DNA of 64,000 bases from Shewanella algae (GCF_009183365.2 NZ_CP068230.1:45001-109000); one strand, 5' to 3'; positions 10,602 to 19,575 are shown, counted from the stretch's first letter. Notes: generated by a model from the sequence alone, not told the origin. Made by a program: numbers and translations.

Positions 10602-11792
10602 ATGTCAGTTAAACAGCATCAGGTGATCATTATCGGCGCTGGCGCCGCAGGGTTAATGTGTGCCCTCACTGCCGGATATCGGGGCCGGGATGTCCTCTTG
10701 CTGGATAACGCCAAACAACTGGGGCGCAAAATTCTGATCAGTGGCGGCGGTCGCTGCAACTTCACCAATCAGAACATTGAACCGGGCGCCTATCTCTGCA
10801 GTAACCCACACTTCGTCAAGTCGGCGCTGGCTCGTTTCAGCCAGTGGGACTTTATCGCCATGGTCGAGCGGCACGGCATCGATTATCACGAGAAGACCCT
10901 GGGACAGCTGTTTTGTGATGACTCAGCCAAAGATATCGTCGATATGCTGACCACAGAGTGCGATTGGGCCGGGGTCAAGATTCAGCTGCGTACCGAAATT
11001 CTTTCTGTGGCAGCCACAGATGGCGGTTACAGCCTGCAAACCAGTGAAGGGGAATACCGTTGTGAGTCACTGGTGATAGCCACTGGGGGCCTGTCCATGC
11101 CGAAGCTCGGGGCAACGCCGTTTGGATTCCGCATCGCCGAGCAGTTTGCCATCAAGGTGTTGCCGACAACTGCCGGGCTGGTTCCCTTTACCTTACAGCC
11201 TGAAGACAAGGCCAGGTTTGAAGGCCTGTCTGGTATCAGCTTGCCGGTTATCGCCAAAGCCGAGTGCGGCAAGCAGTTTAGAGAGGCCATGTTATTTACT
11301 CACAGAGGTTTGTCCGGGCCGGCTGTGCTGCAGATCTCTTCCTACTGGCAGCCAGGCCAGAGTGTGCTTTTTGATTTACTGCCGGACCTGGATTTTGTCG
11401 ACTGGTGCAAAACAATTACTGCTGAATCACCAAAATTGTCGCTTAAAAATGGATTATCTCGGTTGTTACCTAAGCGCTTGGTTGAGAGGCTGCTGGAGCT
11501 GGGTGAATTACCCAACAAGAACCTTAACCAACTGTCCAAGGCTGATATAGCTGCGCTGGACAGTTATTTCCACTGCTGGCAGATCCAACCCGGCGGCACC
11601 GAGGGTTATCGTACCGCCGAGGTGACTCTGGGCGGAGTGGATACCGATGAGTTATCCTCCAAGACCATGGAGGCCAAGCGTCATCCCGGGTTCTATTTTA
11701 TCGGTGAAGTGGTGGATGTCAGTGGCTGGCTCGGCGGCTATAACTTCCAGTGGGCCTGGAGTTCCGGCTACGCCGCCGGTGAAGTGGTGTAA
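10602..11792 (+). CDS. NAD(P)/FAD-dependent oxidoreductase, YhiN/HI0933 family
   Basis: A 396-aa flavoprotein with the N-terminal dinucleotide fold HQVIIIGAGAAGLMCALTAG, the family signature GRKILISGGGRCNFTN, and the C-terminal FAD motif GEVVDVSGWLGGYNFQWAWSSGYAAG. The family (YhiN in E. coli, HI0933 in Haemophilus) is widely conserved, but its substrate is not known. The ATG at 10602 has GAGAG upstream; an upstream TTG at 10578 is less likely. It stands alone between two terminators. Confidence 0.93.
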   Translation: MSVKQHQVIIIGAGAAGLMCALTAGYRGRDVLLLDNAKQLGRKILISGGGRCNFTNQNIEPGAYLCSNPHFVKSALARFSQWDFIAMVERHGIDYHEKTLGQLFCDDSAKDIVDMLTTECDWAGVKIQLRTEILSVAATDGGYSLQTSEGEYRCESLVIATGGLSMPKLGATPFGFRIAEQFAIKVLPTTAGLVPFTLQPEDKARFEGLSGISLPVIAKAECGKQFREAMLFTHRGLSGPAVLQISSYWQPGQSVLFDLLPDLDFVDWCKTITAESPKLSLKNGLSRLLPKRLVERLLELGELPNKNLNQLSKADIAALDSYFHCWQIQPGGTEGYRTAEVTLGGVDTDELSSKTMEAKRHPGFYFIGEVVDVSGWLGGYNFQWAWSSGYAAGEVV

Positions 11793-11810
11793 CTGATATC
11801 AATCCAATAA

Positions 11811-11836
11811 AAAACGGCTGCATTGGCAGCCGTTTT
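11811..11836. terminator. Bidirectional terminator between the YhiN-type gene and cusA
   Basis: AAAACGGCTGC and GCAGCCGTTTT form an uninterrupted stem around a short loop, with A-rich and T-rich flanks. It can end both the plus-strand flavoprotein transcript and the minus-strand efflux operon, which converge here. Confidence 0.9.
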
Positions 11837-11852
11837 GCGAGCATCTGTTTGC

Positions 11853-14800
11853 TTATTCAGCCTTAGTCTTGCTCAAGTGACGACGGTAGATAAGCAGATA
11901 GAGCGCCGGAAGAACAAAGAGCGACAGCACTGGGGCGGTAACCATGCCACCGACCATGGGCGCGGCAATCTTCTGCATCACATCGTTGCCCGAACCTGCG
12001 CCCCACATAATAGGGAGCAGACCGAAGAAGATGGTCGCCACTGTCATCGCCTTGGGGCGGATCCGCATCACCGCACCTTCAATCAGGGCGTCCTTGAGGT
12101 CCTCCACTCTGTGGTATTCGCCTCTGTCCTGCTTGTGCTTGATGGCATTGTTGAGATACACCAGCATGACCACACCAAACTCGGCGGCGACCCCGGCGAG
12201 GGCTATCATGCCCACCGCGACAGCGACCGACATGTTGTAGTCCAGCAGATACAGCAACCAGGTACTGCCCACCAAGGCGAACGGCAGCGACAGCATAATG
12301 ATGCTGGCCTGCATGGATGAGCCGAAGGTCATCATCAGTAGAATGAAGATTACCGCCAGTGCCATGGGGATCACTTGCTGCAGTTTGGCATCGACCCGCT
12401 GCATATACTCATACTGGCCGGCAAAGCTGTAGCTGTACCTGGCCGGCAGCTTGAGCTCCTGCTCCAATACCGGCTTGACGGCTTCGATATACTCACCGAT
12501 GGACGTGCCGCCGATATCGACAAATACCCAGGAGATCAAACGACCATTCTCACTCTTGAGCATAGGCGCGCCATCAGTGATTTCGATGTCGGCCAGATTG
12601 CGCAGCGGCAGATAGTGGCCACTCTTGGTGATCACCGGCAGTTCTCTGAGCTTTTCGATATTGTCACGCAAGTCTCGTGGATAGCGCAGGTTGATGGGAT
12701 AGCGCTCGGCACCTTGAACTGACTCACCTATATTCATGCCACCTATGGCGTAACGTACTACGTCCTGAATATCGCTCAGGGTCATGCCATATCTGGAGGT
12801 CACCTCGAGTTTCGGCGTGATGTCTATGTAGCGGCCGCCACCCACCCGCTCGGCATAGGCCGACTTGGTATGAGGCTGCGCCGATAGAATCGCTTCTATC
12901 TGGGCCCCTATCTCCTGTAGTTGATTGACATCGGCGCCGGTGATCTTAATCCCCACAGGCGTCTTGATACCGGTAGACAGCATGTCGATACGGGTCTTGA
13001 TCGGCTGCACCCAGGCGTTGGTGAGACCGGGCACTTTGACCGTATTTTGCAGCTGGGCAATGATGCCGTCGAGATCCATGCCTTCGCGCCACTGCTCTTT
13101 GGGTTTGAGCATTATGGTGGTTTCCAGCATGGTCAATGGCGCGGGATCCGTGGCGGTTTCGGCGCGACCAACCTTGCCAAACACCCGCGCCACTTCCGGA
13201 ACGGTTTTGATCAACCGGTCGGTTTGCTGCAGCACTTCGGCGGCCTTGCTGGCGCTGATGCCAGGCAAAGCTGTTGGCATGTACAGGAGATCCCCTTCCT
13301 CGAGCTCGGGCATAAACTCGCTGCCCATATGACTCACCGGATACCAGGCACTGGCCAGCGCCACCAGAGCCGCCAGCAGGGTCAACTTGGGGAAGCGCAG
13401 CACGGCATTGAGCATAGGCTTGTAGATGGCTATCAACACCCGGCTCAGTGGGTTGCTGCTTTCCGAGGGGATCTTGCCACGGATAAAGAAGCCCATCAGG
13501 ATAGGCACCAAGGTGATCGATAACACAGCTGCGGCGGCCATGGCAAAGGTTTTGGTATAAGCCAGAGGGCTGAACAGCCTGCCTTCCTGGGCTTCGAGGG
13601 CAAATACAGGCACAAAGCTCAGGGTAATGATCAGCAAGGAGAAGAAGAGTGCCGGGCCCACCTCAATGGAGGCCTCGGCGACAATTTTCCAATGCTCTTT
13701 GGCGTCGGGTTGGCGCTGGTGGTCCTGTTTGAAATGCTCGAGGTGCTTGTGCATATTCTCGATCATCACAATGGCGCCATCTACCACGGCCCCGATGGCG
13801 ATGGCGATACCGCCAAGACTCATGATATTGGCGTTAACCCCCATCTTGTTCATCACAATAAAGGCGATCAGTATCGACAGTGGCAGGGTAATGACGGCCA
13901 CCAGAGTCGAGCGAGCGTGCAGCAGAAACAGCAAGCAAACAATGCTCACAACTACCATCTCTTCCAGCACCTTGTGCAGCAGGTTGTCGACTGAGTTTTC
14001 AATCAGTTGCGATCTGTCGTAGGTGGGAACTATCTCCACGCCTTCGGGGAGCCCCGCCTTGAGTTCTTCCAGCTTGGTTTTCACCGCCTCGATAGTCGCC
14101 AGGGCGTTTTCCCCATAGCGCATGACTATGATGCCACCGACGACTTCGCCCTCACCATCGAGCTCGGCTATGCCGCGGCGGGATGCCGGGCCCTTGCGTA
14201 CGGTGGCAACGTCTTTCAGCAGCAGTGGTGTGCCTGAGGGGCTGGTGATCCCCAGCGGGATTTCACGAAAGTCCGCCAGTGTTTGACGATAGCCCTTGGC
14301 GCGTACCATATACTCGGCTTCGGCCATCTCCACCACAGAGCCGCCGGCCTCGTTGTTGGCCTTGGTAATAGCCTGCTTGACTGAGGCGATGTCCAGCTTG
14401 TAAATCGCCAGCTTGTCCGGCTCCAGCACTATCTGATAGGTCTGTTCCATGCCTCCGACTGTGGCGACTTCCGATACCCCGGCAACACTCTGCAATTCCA
14501 GCTTCAAATACCAGTCCTGCAAACTCTTGAGTTGCGAAAGGTCCAGATTACCGCTGCGGTCTACCAGGGCATATTCATAGATCCAACCGACCCCGGAGGC
14601 ATCGGGCCCTAGTGAGGGTTGCACCCCTTCGGGTAAACGACTGCTTATCTGGCTCAGGTATTCCAATACCCGGGAGCGGGCCCAATAGATGTCGGTGCCA
14701 TCTTCAAAGATCACATAGACATAGGAGTCACCGAACATGGAATAGCCGCGCACCGTCTTGGCCCCGGGCACGGCCAGCATGGCGGTGGACAGGGGATAGG

Positions 14801-14996
14801 TCACCTGTTCCTCTACCAGCTTGGGCGCCTGTCCCGGATAGGCGGTTTTGATGATGACCTGCACATCGGACAGATCCGGCAGGGCGTCGAGCGGCGTGGT
14901 ACGCAGCGCCTGAATCCCCCAAACCGTCACCATCAGGGTGACAATCAGCACCATCACCCTTTGTTTGATGGAGGCTTCAATGATTTTTTTCAGCAT
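11853..14996 (-). CDS. cusA: Heavy-metal efflux RND pump, CusA type (Cu+/Ag+)
   Basis: A 1047-aa inner-membrane resistance-nodulation-division pump. The N-terminus IIEASIKQRVMVLIVTLMV, the porter loops, and a second set of membrane helices ending VLSLFVLPALYLLIYRR are intact. The helix-4 motif reads VVDGAIVMIENMHKHLE, nearer the CusA form for monovalent Cu/Ag than the CzcA form for Zn/Co/Cd. It exchanges protons for metal ions and works with a periplasmic adaptor and an outer-membrane channel. AGGAGG precedes the ATG. It is the last gene of the metal operon, 8 nt after the adaptor. No outer-membrane factor gene lies in this window. Confidence 0.94.
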   Translation of the reverse strand: MLKKIIEASIKQRVMVLIVTLMVTVWGIQALRTTPLDALPDLSDVQVIIKTAYPGQAPKLVEEQVTYPLSTAMLAVPGAKTVRGYSMFGDSYVYVIFEDGTDIYWARSRVLEYLSQISSRLPEGVQPSLGPDASGVGWIYEYALVDRSGNLDLSQLKSLQDWYLKLELQSVAGVSEVATVGGMEQTYQIVLEPDKLAIYKLDIASVKQAITKANNEAGGSVVEMAEAEYMVRAKGYRQTLADFREIPLGITSPSGTPLLLKDVATVRKGPASRRGIAELDGEGEVVGGIIVMRYGENALATIEAVKTKLEELKAGLPEGVEIVPTYDRSQLIENSVDNLLHKVLEEMVVVSIVCLLFLLHARSTLVAVITLPLSILIAFIVMNKMGVNANIMSLGGIAIAIGAVVDGAIVMIENMHKHLEHFKQDHQRQPDAKEHWKIVAEASIEVGPALFFSLLIITLSFVPVFALEAQEGRLFSPLAYTKTFAMAAAAVLSITLVPILMGFFIRGKIPSESSNPLSRVLIAIYKPMLNAVLRFPKLTLLAALVALASAWYPVSHMGSEFMPELEEGDLLYMPTALPGISASKAAEVLQQTDRLIKTVPEVARVFGKVGRAETATDPAPLTMLETTIMLKPKEQWREGMDLDGIIAQLQNTVKVPGLTNAWVQPIKTRIDMLSTGIKTPVGIKITGADVNQLQEIGAQIEAILSAQPHTKSAYAERVGGGRYIDITPKLEVTSRYGMTLSDIQDVVRYAIGGMNIGESVQGAERYPINLRYPRDLRDNIEKLRELPVITKSGHYLPLRNLADIEITDGAPMLKSENGRLISWVFVDIGGTSIGEYIEAVKPVLEQELKLPARYSYSFAGQYEYMQRVDAKLQQVIPMALAVIFILLMMTFGSSMQASIIMLSLPFALVGSTWLLYLLDYNMSVAVAVGMIALAGVAAEFGVVMLVYLNNAIKHKQDRGEYHRVEDLKDALIEGAVMRIRPKAMTVATIFFGLLPIMWGAGSGNDVMQKIAAPMVGGMVTAPVLSLFVLPALYLLIYRRHLSKTKAE

Positions 14997-15004
14997 GTTG
15001 CCTC

Positions 15005-16642
15005 CTAGTGCTGGTGGCCTGAGCTCAGGCGCATCAGGCTGCCCTTGAGACTGGCCTCTGAATCCAGCAGGAATTGTCCGGAAATCACCACGTTTTCGCC
15101 TTCATGCAGGCCTTCGAGGATCTCTGCCTTACCCTGACTCAGCATGCCGACAGTGACCTTTCTGGCGCTGAAACTGGCATCATCCTGTTTGACTATGACC
15201 CGGTTCTCCTTGCCTGTTTGGATCAAAGCTTCCTGGGGGATCACCAAAGTATCGCGTTTGGGGCCACCATAGAGGGAAACCTTGGCCAAGGTCTTGGGCC
15301 TTAGCTCCATCGCTTGATCATTGTTGAGTACCACTCTGACCCTCAGGCTACGGGTGATGGGATCCAGCTCGGGATAGATATAGTCAATCTTGCCTTCTAT
15401 GCTCTTGAGTCCCATGGCAGGGATATTAACCTCGGCGGCCTGACCCACTTCCAGCCAGCTCTGCTCGTTTTCAAACACATCGGCGATGACCCAGACTTTG
15501 GAGAGGTCAACCAGTGACATGACCTCGGTCTGAGGTTGTATATACATGCCGTCACGCACCGCGAGCTGTTTGACTATGCCGCTTTCGCGGGCGTAGAAAG
15601 GAACCCGGTATTGGGTCTTGCCAGTCTTGGCCAGCTGTTTGATCTGCTCTTGGTTCATGCCCAGCAGTTCGAGGCGTAGCCCGGCCTTACGTAATAGCTC
15701 TTGGTAGTTGGCACTGTTGCCTGAGCGTTTCAGGGTATCTTGGGCCAACAGATAGTCATCCTGGGCATTGACCAGATCCGGTGAATAGATCTCGTACAAC
15801 AGCTGGCCTTTCTCGACCCTGTCACCGACAGACTCTACTTTAAGCTTTTCAATCCAGCCATTGACCCTGGCATGGATATGACTGATCTGGCTCTCGTCAT
15901 AGTCTATCTGGCCGACTGTTTTGACGAACTTCCACAACGTGTCCCTTTCTACCTTGGCCACCTTGAGGGCCAAGGCTTGTTGCATCTGGCCTGAGACATC
16001 TATTTCAACGGTTTCCGAGTGACTGCCCATCTCGACTTTTTCCAGATTCATGCCGCAGATGGGGCAGGTGCCTGGCACATCGCTGATGATATGAGAATGC
16101 ATGGGGCAGACATATTTGATGTTCTTGCCCTGATCCAGAGGTGCAGGTTTAATCTCCAACGCGGGCTTTGTCTGCTGCATGGCGTGCTGGCTATGGTCAT
16201 CAGCTTTGGTTTTTGTAGCCTGGGCTTCTGTAGCTTCGGCGTGACCGGCATGGGAACCGGGCTCCTCTTCTTCCTCTTCGACCAGGAACATGTTGCATTT
16301 GGGGCAGCGTCCCGGTTCGTGACTGGTCACTTCCGGATGCATGGGGCAAACATAGGTTTTTTGCAGGGCCTGTGTTGGTTCTACCAAGGCTTCAGTAGCC
16401 TCATCTTTGACCAAAAACATGTTGCACTTGGGGCAACGTCCCGGCTCATGGCTGGTGACTTCCGGATGCATGGGGCAGTAATACTCCTGAGTTGCCGTCC
16501 CATGTTGATGATCTTTGTGTTGTTCCTGCCCTTGGGGCTGATTGCCCTGGGCCATTGCCTGCATACTCCATTGCGGGCCGACAGCCAACACCAGACTAAG
16601 CGCGCAGGCCAGTCGTTGGCGTTTACGGTTTGAATCGCTCAT
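15005..16642 (-). CDS. cusB: RND efflux periplasmic adaptor, CusB type, with three metal-binding modules
   Basis: A 545-aa membrane-fusion protein. After a signal-like N-terminus come three heavy-metal-binding modules near residues 55-78, 98-121 and 178-202, with the patterns YCPMHPEV...CPKCNMF (twice) and VCPMHSHI...CPICGMN. They are separated by acidic and His-rich linkers. The adaptor body follows (beta-barrel, lipoyl-like and hairpin: YDESQISHIHARVNGWIEKL, VEKGQLLYEIYSPDLV). It links CusA to an outer-membrane channel and may hand Cu/Ag to the pump. The start at 16642 is preferred because GGAG lies 9 nt before it; an ATG at 16651 overlaps that site. Most CusB proteins have one such module or none. 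Confidence 0.93.
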   Translation of the reverse strand: MSDSNRKRQRLACALSLVLAVGPQWSMQAMAQGNQPQGQEQHKDHQHGTATQEYYCPMHPEVTSHEPGRCPKCNMFLVKDEATEALVEPTQALQKTYVCPMHPEVTSHEPGRCPKCNMFLVEEEEEEPGSHAGHAEATEAQATKTKADDHSQHAMQQTKPALEIKPAPLDQGKNIKYVCPMHSHIISDVPGTCPICGMNLEKVEMGSHSETVEIDVSGQMQQALALKVAKVERDTLWKFVKTVGQIDYDESQISHIHARVNGWIEKLKVESVGDRVEKGQLLYEIYSPDLVNAQDDYLLAQDTLKRSGNSANYQELLRKAGLRLELLGMNQEQIKQLAKTGKTQYRVPFYARESGIVKQLAVRDGMYIQPQTEVMSLVDLSKVWVIADVFENEQSWLEVGQAAEVNIPAMGLKSIEGKIDYIYPELDPITRSLRVRVVLNNDQAMELRPKTLAKVSLYGGPKRDTLVIPQEALIQTGKENRVIVKQDDASFSARKVTVGMLSQGKAEILEGLHEGENVVISGQFLLDSEASLKGSLMRLSSGHQH

Positions 16643-16668
16643 ATGCCTCATCTCCAGCTACAGCTTGA

Positions 16669-16989
16669 TTAGTGGTGGTGGTGTTTCTGGCCTGCTACAG
16701 GCTCAAGATTCATACCACATTTGGGGCAGGAGTCACCTTTCTTGCCTGTCACTTCAGGATGCATGGGACAGTGGTAGCCGGCTTGTTGCTGTTTTTCCAG
16801 GAACATACCGCACTTGGGGCAGGAATCCCCTTTGTTACCCGTCACTTCAGGGTGCATGGGGCAAGCATATTCGGCCGTTACGGCGGCTTGTTGCTGGCCG
16901 TGATGATGTTCACGTTCGTTTGCGAAGCTGGCACGGGCCAGGGTGACAGACAGTAACGCAATAATCAGGACACTGATAAAGGTTTTCAT
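16669..16989 (-). CDS. Exported protein with two heavy-metal-binding modules
   Basis: A 106-aa protein: a signal peptide (VLIIALLSVTLARASFA), a His stretch, two copies of the module YxCPMHPEVTGxKGDSCPKCGM (about residues 41-65 and 72-97), and a natural His4 C-terminus. The modules are the same type as those in the neighbouring adaptor. It is probably a periplasmic Cu/Ag-binding protein that buffers or delivers metal to the Cus pump; this is inferred from motif and operon. GGAG lies before the ATG at 16989. No membrane segment is seen besides the signal. Confidence 0.85.
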   Translation of the reverse strand: MKTFISVLIIALLSVTLARASFANEREHHHGQQQAAVTAEYACPMHPEVTGNKGDSCPKCGMFLEKQQQAGYHCPMHPEVTGKKGDSCPKCGMNLEPVAGQKHHHH

Positions 16990-17104
16990 TGATTCACTCC
17001 GTTTGGGATACGGCTTTGACCAGGCGCCGGCTGGCATTCCTAGGGCTTATCCCATAAAAAATTGTATTTATTGGCAGATTTTGGGCACAAGTGTGCCGTG
17101 GGCA

Positions 17105-17527
17105 TCAAACTATGGGTGGTTTGATAGTCTGGCCGACAGAAACAGAGTGGAAATGAGGCATAGGCGTGGCCACGGCGGCTTCGGGCAGAGACATCACCGG
17201 CCAGGAACCGACGGCGATGAGGGTACCCGCTACGGATATCACCAGACAATGGTTACAGTCACTCTTGCAGAATCCTTTGCTTTCACAGCAATGACTCACA
17301 GTGTCGGGAAGCACTGTATCAACTTGCGGGTCATCGCAGCAGTGACTGCTCTGTGTCTGTTGAGGGTGACAATCCATGGTGGCAGCCATTGGGTGTGCCG
17401 TGGAGTGCATTTCCCCGGAATGCGCTTCAGCTGTGGGTACCATCCAGTGTCCATTGGTTAGCATACCCTGCCCGAGCAATGCGAGCATGGTAAACAGAAC
17501 CAGGATGTGGCGGCGAACCGATAGCAT
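17105..17527 (-). CDS. Small exported Cys/His/Met-rich protein of the metal cluster
   Basis: A 140-aa protein. The N-terminus is a hydrophobic export signal (ILVLFTMLALLGQGML). The middle is rich in potential metal ligands: HSGEMHSTAHPM, MDCHPQQTQSSHCCDD, SHCCESKGFCKSDCNHC. A second hydrophobic stretch (LVISVAGTLIAVGSWPVM) follows. The layout recalls CopL-like small proteins found near copper resistance genes, but I cannot assign a family. Its place between the metal-binding protein and DUF2057 gene supports a copper role. The ribosome site is weak. Confidence 0.65.
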   Translation of the reverse strand: MLSVRRHILVLFTMLALLGQGMLTNGHWMVPTAEAHSGEMHSTAHPMAATMDCHPQQTQSSHCCDDPQVDTVLPDTVSHCCESKGFCKSDCNHCLVISVAGTLIAVGSWPVMSLPEAAVATPMPHFHSVSVGQTIKPPIV

Positions 17528-17591
17528 CTTGAGCTTGAACTCCAGAGAGAATGAACCCCATTAGTCTACCATGCTTTAAAATGCTTGCCTT

Positions 17592-17606
17592 GATGTGATT
17601 CACATC
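17592..17606. promoter_or_regulatory. Perfect 7-1-7 palindrome upstream of the metal genes
   Basis: GATGTGA-T-TCACATC is an exact inverted repeat, 65 bp before the start of the Cys-rich gene at 17527 (minus strand). TGTGA and TCACA half-sites resemble CRP, but the spacer is 1 nt instead of 6, so CRP binding is doubtful. It may be an operator for an unidentified regulator. Confidence 0.4.
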
Positions 17607-17691
17607 TGAAGAAGTGCGAAAATATCTTCAGCTATTCTCGGGCAATCATTGGTTTACAGGCTGACCTTCTGCCTCACTCCACTCTGAAAAC

Positions 17692-18147
17692 TCAGCGGCG
17701 CAGCTGTGCCAACCAGTCGGCCATCAGGCCCCCATGGGTCATTACCTCGGCAGGAACAGCCTGGCCAGCTTCATCCACTACTTGCAACTGTGGGCTGCGA
17801 ATAAAGGCGTTGGCTTCGGCCTCGGTATCCAGAGTCGGTAACTGCAGTTGTAGGCTTTGTTGTCCAGCCACTGTCAGTGTCAGGTAAAGAGGGCCGGATT
17901 TGACCCAAGCGCCCGAGTCATCGGCATTGACGGCAAAAATATCCCGGTACTGGAGCTCAACGACATGTTCACCGGCAGCCAGTTTGTGGCTGTCAAAGTT
18001 GGATACTGCCTGGCCATCGATAGCCTTGATCGCCAGATTATCCGGCAAGTTTAATTCAGCAGCGAAACTGCCAGGAGCCATAAACAGGGCGGTAAGCACT
18101 AACAGGGCGGCGCTAAAACGAGATGCAGAAATTTTGTATGCAGACAT
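17692..18147 (-). CDS. DUF2057 family exported protein
   Basis: A 151-aa secreted protein. It has a signal peptide (AALLVLTALFMAPGSFA), then the DUF2057 pattern: LNLPDNLAIKAIDGQAV, HKLAAGEHVVELQYRDIF, GPLYLTLTV, and a tail after the LPTLDTEAEANAF segment. Relatives such as YccT are periplasmic proteins of poorly known role. The start is ATG at 18147 with GGGAG 8 nt upstream; a TTG at 18162 lies before this site and is rejected. It lies between two Cys-rich genes of the metal block, which may be chance or may mark a link to copper stress. Confidence 0.83.
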   Translation of the reverse strand: MSAYKISASRFSAALLVLTALFMAPGSFAAELNLPDNLAIKAIDGQAVSNFDSHKLAAGEHVVELQYRDIFAVNADDSGAWVKSGPLYLTLTVAGQQSLQLQLPTLDTEAEANAFIRSPQLQVVDEAGQAVPAEVMTHGGLMADWLAQLRR

Positions 18148-18215
18148 AGTGGGAACTCCCAAAAATATTCAGATGTAAAAACATTAACTAAAGCTGTGTG
18201 GCCTGATGGCCAGAG

Positions 18216-18581
18216 TTACATCTGTACTGAGTTGGGAGGGGGTGTTTGCTGTGAGAGTATGGTGGTTTGCAGGCTCCAGCTTGGCAGGGTAATCTGCTGG
18301 CTTCCAGTCATCACCAAAGGGTGGCTGGTAGTAAGCAGGCTTACACCTGGTGTGCAGTGGCTGGCACAGTTGCCCATGGTGCCGCAATCCATACCCAGAT
18401 CGCAGTCGGGGCAATGCTGCTGGCCTTGGCAGCAATCCATATCCATGGTCATGGTAGCGGATGCAGATGAGTTCATGGTCGCCATCGGCTGATGCTCAGA
18501 CACGGCTATAGACGCAGCAGCAGGCATCATGGCCTGTCCCAGCGTCATTATCAGTGTCAGTATCAGCAGCAAGCTTCTCAT
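18216..18581 (-). CDS. Small exported Cys/Met/His-rich protein (CopL-like)
   Basis: A 121-aa protein. It starts MRSLLLILTLIMTLGQAMMPAAA (export signal) and continues with a ligand-rich core: MDMDCCQGQQHCPDCDLGMDCG and NCASHC. Composition and layout parallel the gene at 17105, suggesting they are related. The name CopL-like is by pattern only. Two adjacent ATGs (18584, 18581) follow AAGGA; the second has the better 6-nt spacing. It is the first gene of the minus-strand metal block. Confidence 0.62.
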   Translation of the reverse strand: MRSLLLILTLIMTLGQAMMPAAASIAVSEHQPMATMNSSASATMTMDMDCCQGQQHCPDCDLGMDCGTMGNCASHCTPGVSLLTTSHPLVMTGSQQITLPSWSLQTTILSQQTPPPNSVQM

Positions 18582-18968
18582 CATTATCCTTTTGGTCTGG
18601 CAAAGCACGCGATAGGTGCTTGCCTCAATAGACAGACATATTGGTTAAATAGTTTCCTCTTGTCCAAAATAAATTGTGCATTACCTCCTTGGTGTCGTTT
18701 GGATCACATTTATTGTTTCGAGAATTGGCTGTATGTTAATTATTCGATTGACTATGCTTGATTAAGCCTGTGCCATGCATTAGGTTTAGGAAAAGTGCAT
18801 ATATGGCGCCGACTTAAAATCCTGCCGTCAATAGGCCTTGAGAGTTAGAGCTAAGTCTCATTTTGCACTTTTCAGGTCAGATTAATGAAAGAAAACTGGT
18901 TTATAATCAAATTTCAGAACAACGAATAGCTCAATATAGATATAAGAATTTTATTTTGGAGAAGAGTG
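18582..18968. other. 387-bp divergent intergenic region before cymA
   Basis: This stretch separates the metal block (minus strand) from cymA (plus strand) and must hold both promoters. A TATAAT-like box lies at 18902-18907, 60 bp before cymA. A single half-site GGATCACA lies near 18710, but no full CRP or FNR palindrome is evident. No gene, repeat or riboswitch fold is seen. Confidence 0.5.
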
Positions 18969-19532
18969 ATGAACTGGCGTGCAATCTTTAAACCCAGCGC
19001 AAAGTATTCCATCCTGTCGCTGCTGGTTGTCGGCATAGTGATAGGTGTTGTGGGTTACTTCGCTACCCAGCAGACGCTGCATGCAACCAGTACAGATGCG
19101 TTCTGTATGACCTGCCACAGCAACCACTCACTGAAAGATGAAGTGCTGGCTTCTGCCCACGGCGGCGGTCGTGCCGGTGTAACTGTTCAGTGTCAAGACT
19201 GTCACCTGCCTCACGGCCCGGTTGACTATCTGGTGAAAAAGATCATCGTTTCCAAGGATCTTTACGGTTTCCTGACTATCGATGGCTTCAATACTCAGGA
19301 ATGGTTGGATGCCAACCGTAAAGAGCAGGCTGACAAAGCACTGCACTACTTCCGTGATAATGACTCAGCCAACTGTCAGCATTGTCATACTCGCATCTAT
19401 GAAAACCAGCCTGAAACCATGAAGAAAATGGCTGTTAGAATGCACAGTATGAACTTCAAGAAAGATCCTGAAAGCAGAAAGACCTGTGTGGATTGCCACA
19501 AGGGTGTAGCGCATCCTTATCCCAAGGGCTAA
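18969..19532 (+). CDS. cymA: Tetraheme quinol dehydrogenase CymA (NapC/NirT family)
   Basis: A 187-aa inner-membrane cytochrome c. One N-terminal helix (ILSLLVVGIVIGVVGYFA) anchors a periplasmic domain with four CXXCH sites at about residues 46-50, 75-79, 136-140 and 173-177. CymA takes electrons from menaquinol and passes them to periplasmic reductases and the Mtr metal-reduction route. As I recall the S. oneidensis protein, this one matches it closely, including the GVAHPYPKG end. The ATG at 18969 directly follows an in-frame GTG; GGAGAAG lies upstream. It is monocistronic with its own terminator. Confidence 0.97.
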   Translation: MNWRAIFKPSAKYSILSLLVVGIVIGVVGYFATQQTLHATSTDAFCMTCHSNHSLKDEVLASAHGGGRAGVTVQCQDCHLPHGPVDYLVKKIIVSKDLYGFLTIDGFNTQEWLDANRKEQADKALHYFRDNDSANCQHCHTRIYENQPETMKKMAVRMHSMNFKKDPESRKTCVDCHKGVAHPYPKG

Positions 19533-19547
19533 TCTTCTTTGAGCTGG

Positions 19548-19575
19548 AAAAACCGCTGCTTGCAGCGGTTTTTTT
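19548..19575 (+). terminator. Terminator after cymA
   Basis: AAAAACCGCTGC / GCAGCGGTTTTT forms a strong stem with a very short loop and a T7 run, 15 nt after the cymA stop. Confidence 0.94.

Noticed and set aside
12921..13523. 200-codon plus-strand frame opposite cusA
   Set aside because: A shadow of the RND pump frame in GC-rich sequence.
17592..17606. CRP binding site
   Set aside because: The half-sites TGTGA and TCACA are separated by 1 nt; CRP needs 6.
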